A stretch of 64,000 nt of DNA from Gammaproteobacteria bacterium (GTDB lineage Bacteria; Pseudomonadota; Gammaproteobacteria; DSM-19610). The stretch covers positions 1 to 64,000 of the forward strand of contig DRNU01000071.1 in NCBI GenBank assembly GCA_011374975.1, in the 5' to 3' direction. This document shows positions 62,536 through 64,000 of this stretch, one piece after another. The position numbers and the translations under genes were made by a program. The notes under the pieces are model-generated. The model was given only the letters and a program-made list of their open reading frames with translations. It made no database searches and was not told where the DNA came from. Every line of letters begins with the position of its first letter. The first letter of the stretch is position 1.

Positions 62536-64000
62536 TCATGGTGCGTCGCCGGATTTGGCAGCCGGTGACCAGAATATAGACAGGCGCAGACCCGCAATAC
62601 GCAATGCCAGCAGGTAACTGGCCACACCCGCTGCAATCCAGAGACTGATCTGCATACCGCGCTGCGCACCTGACATGCCGGCCCAGCTTTCCGCGCCCGG
62701 CGCACCCCAGCCTACCACGCCGGCCATCACCGCCACCGCAAACAGCATCTGCCCCAGCAGGCGCAGCCAGCCACCCTGCGGCTGGAATACCGCCTGGCGG
62801 CGCAACTGGCGGTACAGCAGACCGGCATTGATATAGGCCGCCAGCGCTGTCGCCAACGCCAGGCCGGCGTGCGCGCCGGGGATCTCCAGCAACACCAGCG
62901 GCACCACGAACAACACATTCAATACCATGTTGGAAAGCATGGCACGTATAGCAATCTTTACCGGCGTCACCGTATCCTGGCGCGAGAAAAAGGCCGGCGC
63001 CAGCACCTTGACCAGCATGAAACCGGGCAGCCCCAGTGCATAGGCCATCAGCGCCAGGCCCGCCATGTCCACATCCTGCTGGCGAAAATCACCGTACTGG
63101 AACAGTGACGACAACGCCGGTTTCGCCAGCATAATCAGTCCCACCGCGGCCGGTATGCCGATCAGCAGCACCCAGCGCAGACCGGCATCGAGGGTGCGTG
63201 AAAAAGCGTCCGTCGAGCCGTTGGCATGCGCCCGCGACAGGATCGGCAGAATCACGGTGGCCAGCGCGATACCGAAAATGCCCAGCGGGAACTCGACCAG
63301 CCGGTCCGCATAGTACAGCCAGCTGACGCTGCCGGTAACAAGAAATGAAGCCAGTATCGTATCGAACAGCAAATTGATCTGCGACACCGAGGAACCGATA
63401 ATGCCCGGCCCCATCAGTTTCATGATCTTGCGTACCCCGGGATCCTTCGGTTTCCAGCGCGGGCGTGGCAACAGGCGCAAGCGCGCCAGCGACGGCAACA
63501 GGAAACCCAGCTGTACGAAACCGGCCGCCAGCACCCCCCAGGACAGGGCCATGACCGGCTGTTCCAGCCCGGGCGCCACCAGCAGTGCCACCCCGATCAG
63601 CACCACATTCAGCCATACCGGTGCAAACGCAGCGGCGGCAAAACGCCCGTAGCTGTTGAGGATGCCCGCCGCGAACGATACCAGTGCCATGAACAGCAGG
63701 TAGGGGAAGGTGAAGCGCAACATGTAGGCGGTCAGATCGAACTTGAGCGGGTCGCTCCAGAAACCCGGCGCGAACAACAGCACCACTGCCGGGCTGGCCA
63801 GCACACAGACCAGCACCAGCAGACCCAGCACGCCCAGCAGGCTGCCGGCGACACGATCCACCAGCGCCTTGACCTCGACCAGTTCGCGCTGCGTCTTGTA
63901 CTCGCTGAGCACCGGCACAAAGGCCTGCGAAAAAGCCCCCTCGGCGAACAGCCGGCGCATAAAATTGGGGATTTTGAAGGCCACGAAAAAAGCGTCCATC
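62536..64000 (-). CDS. murJ: Lipid II flippase MurJ (5' partial)
   Basis: The frame runs to the window's right edge, so the N-terminal helix and a few tens of residues are missing. The visible 487 residues show the MurJ pattern DAFFVAFKIPNFMRRLFAEGAFSQAFVPVL and about 12 helices with basic residues facing the cavity (for example LLFDTILASFL and GSVSWLYYADRLVEFPLG). It flips lipid II across the inner membrane. It is upstream of ribF, the usual order. Confidence 0.94.
   Translation of the reverse strand, partial: MDAFFVAFKIPNFMRRLFAEGAFSQAFVPVLSEYKTQRELVEVKALVDRVAGSLLGVLGLLVLVCVLASPAVVLLFAPGFWSDPLKFDLTAYMLRFTFPYLLFMALVSFAAGILNSYGRFAAAAFAPVWLNVVLIGVALLVAPGLEQPVMALSWGVLAAGFVQLGFLLPSLARLRLLPRPRWKPKDPGVRKIMKLMGPGIIGSSVSQINLLFDTILASFLVTGSVSWLYYADRLVEFPLGIFGIALATVILPILSRAHANGSTDAFSRTLDAGLRWVLLIGIPAAVGLIMLAKPALSSLFQYGDFRQQDVDMAGLALMAYALGLPGFMLVKVLAPAFFSRQDTVTPVKIAIRAMLSNMVLNVLFVVPLVLLEIPGAHAGLALATALAAYINAGLLYRQLRRQAVFQPQGGWLRLLGQMLFAVAVMAGVVGWGAPGAESWAGMSGAQRGMQISLWIAAGVASYLLALRIAGLRLSIFWSPAAKSGDAP

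Overview
The window looks like the chromosome of a free-living, probably halotolerant and sulfur-associated gammaproteobacterium. The evidence is the conserved murJ-ribF-ileS-lspA-fkpB-ispH order next to type IV minor pilin genes, a NhaD antiporter, an N-acetylglutaminylglutamine-type amidotransferase, a SulP anion transporter, an SBP56/methanethiol-oxidase-like protein and a high-GC backbone. No species can be named from the sequence alone.

Layout of the backbone. 0-12 kb: a CBS-GGDEF diguanylate cyclase, nhaD, grxD, an asparagine-synthase-like amidotransferase, a periplasmic phosphate-type binding protein overlapping a membrane diguanylate cyclase, hyuB, a PuuD-like membrane protein, and the argD-argF arginine pair. 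12-21.4 kb: a phosphate block with phoU-pstB-pstA-pstC, a PilZ gene, pstS and phoB-phoR; three sequences matching the Pho box lie upstream of pstC, pstS and phoB. 21.4-26.8 kb: egtC-egtB-like genes, a decayed gene, a TerB-like gene, a clan AA aspartic protease and an AgcS-type symporter. After the island: fklB-nadC, an SBP56 protein, SulP, deaD, a MITE-like repeat, tRNA-Thr(CGU), a Pit transporter with its DUF47 partner, a Fur-family regulator, thiO, pilin genes, and ispH through a truncated murJ.

The island (about 26.8-42.95 kb) is the unusual part. It is lower in GC and is bounded by an 11-bp direct repeat, AATGAGTATTT. The left copy lies inside the 3' end of the symporter gene. The right copy precedes the displaced native tail of that gene, whose stop codon overlaps the fklB start codon. 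The element supplies its own replacement tail, which is synonymous or conservative codon by codon. From right to left it carries a tyrosine integrase, an AlpA/excisionase-like regulator, a plasmid/phage-type regulator, a 937-residue primase-helicase and a 143-bp nested perfect palindrome (candidate origin). Beyond these lie a P27-like small terminase, a winged-helix protein coupled to a tiny membrane protein, an operon of overlapping small genes that includes a prohead-protease-like protein, a small HTH regulator and a solitary ParA. Just downstream of parA sit two gene cassettes with integron attC-like sites (one exactly 59 bp) carrying a DUF4238 protein and a two-gene unit, with no integron integrase.

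My reading is that this is a phage-satellite-like integrative element with its own replication module and partial packaging or head functions but no capsid, portal, large terminase, tail or lysis genes. It appears to have captured integron cassettes as cargo. I recognise no described family with this exact combination. Integration, replication and helper dependence are inference.
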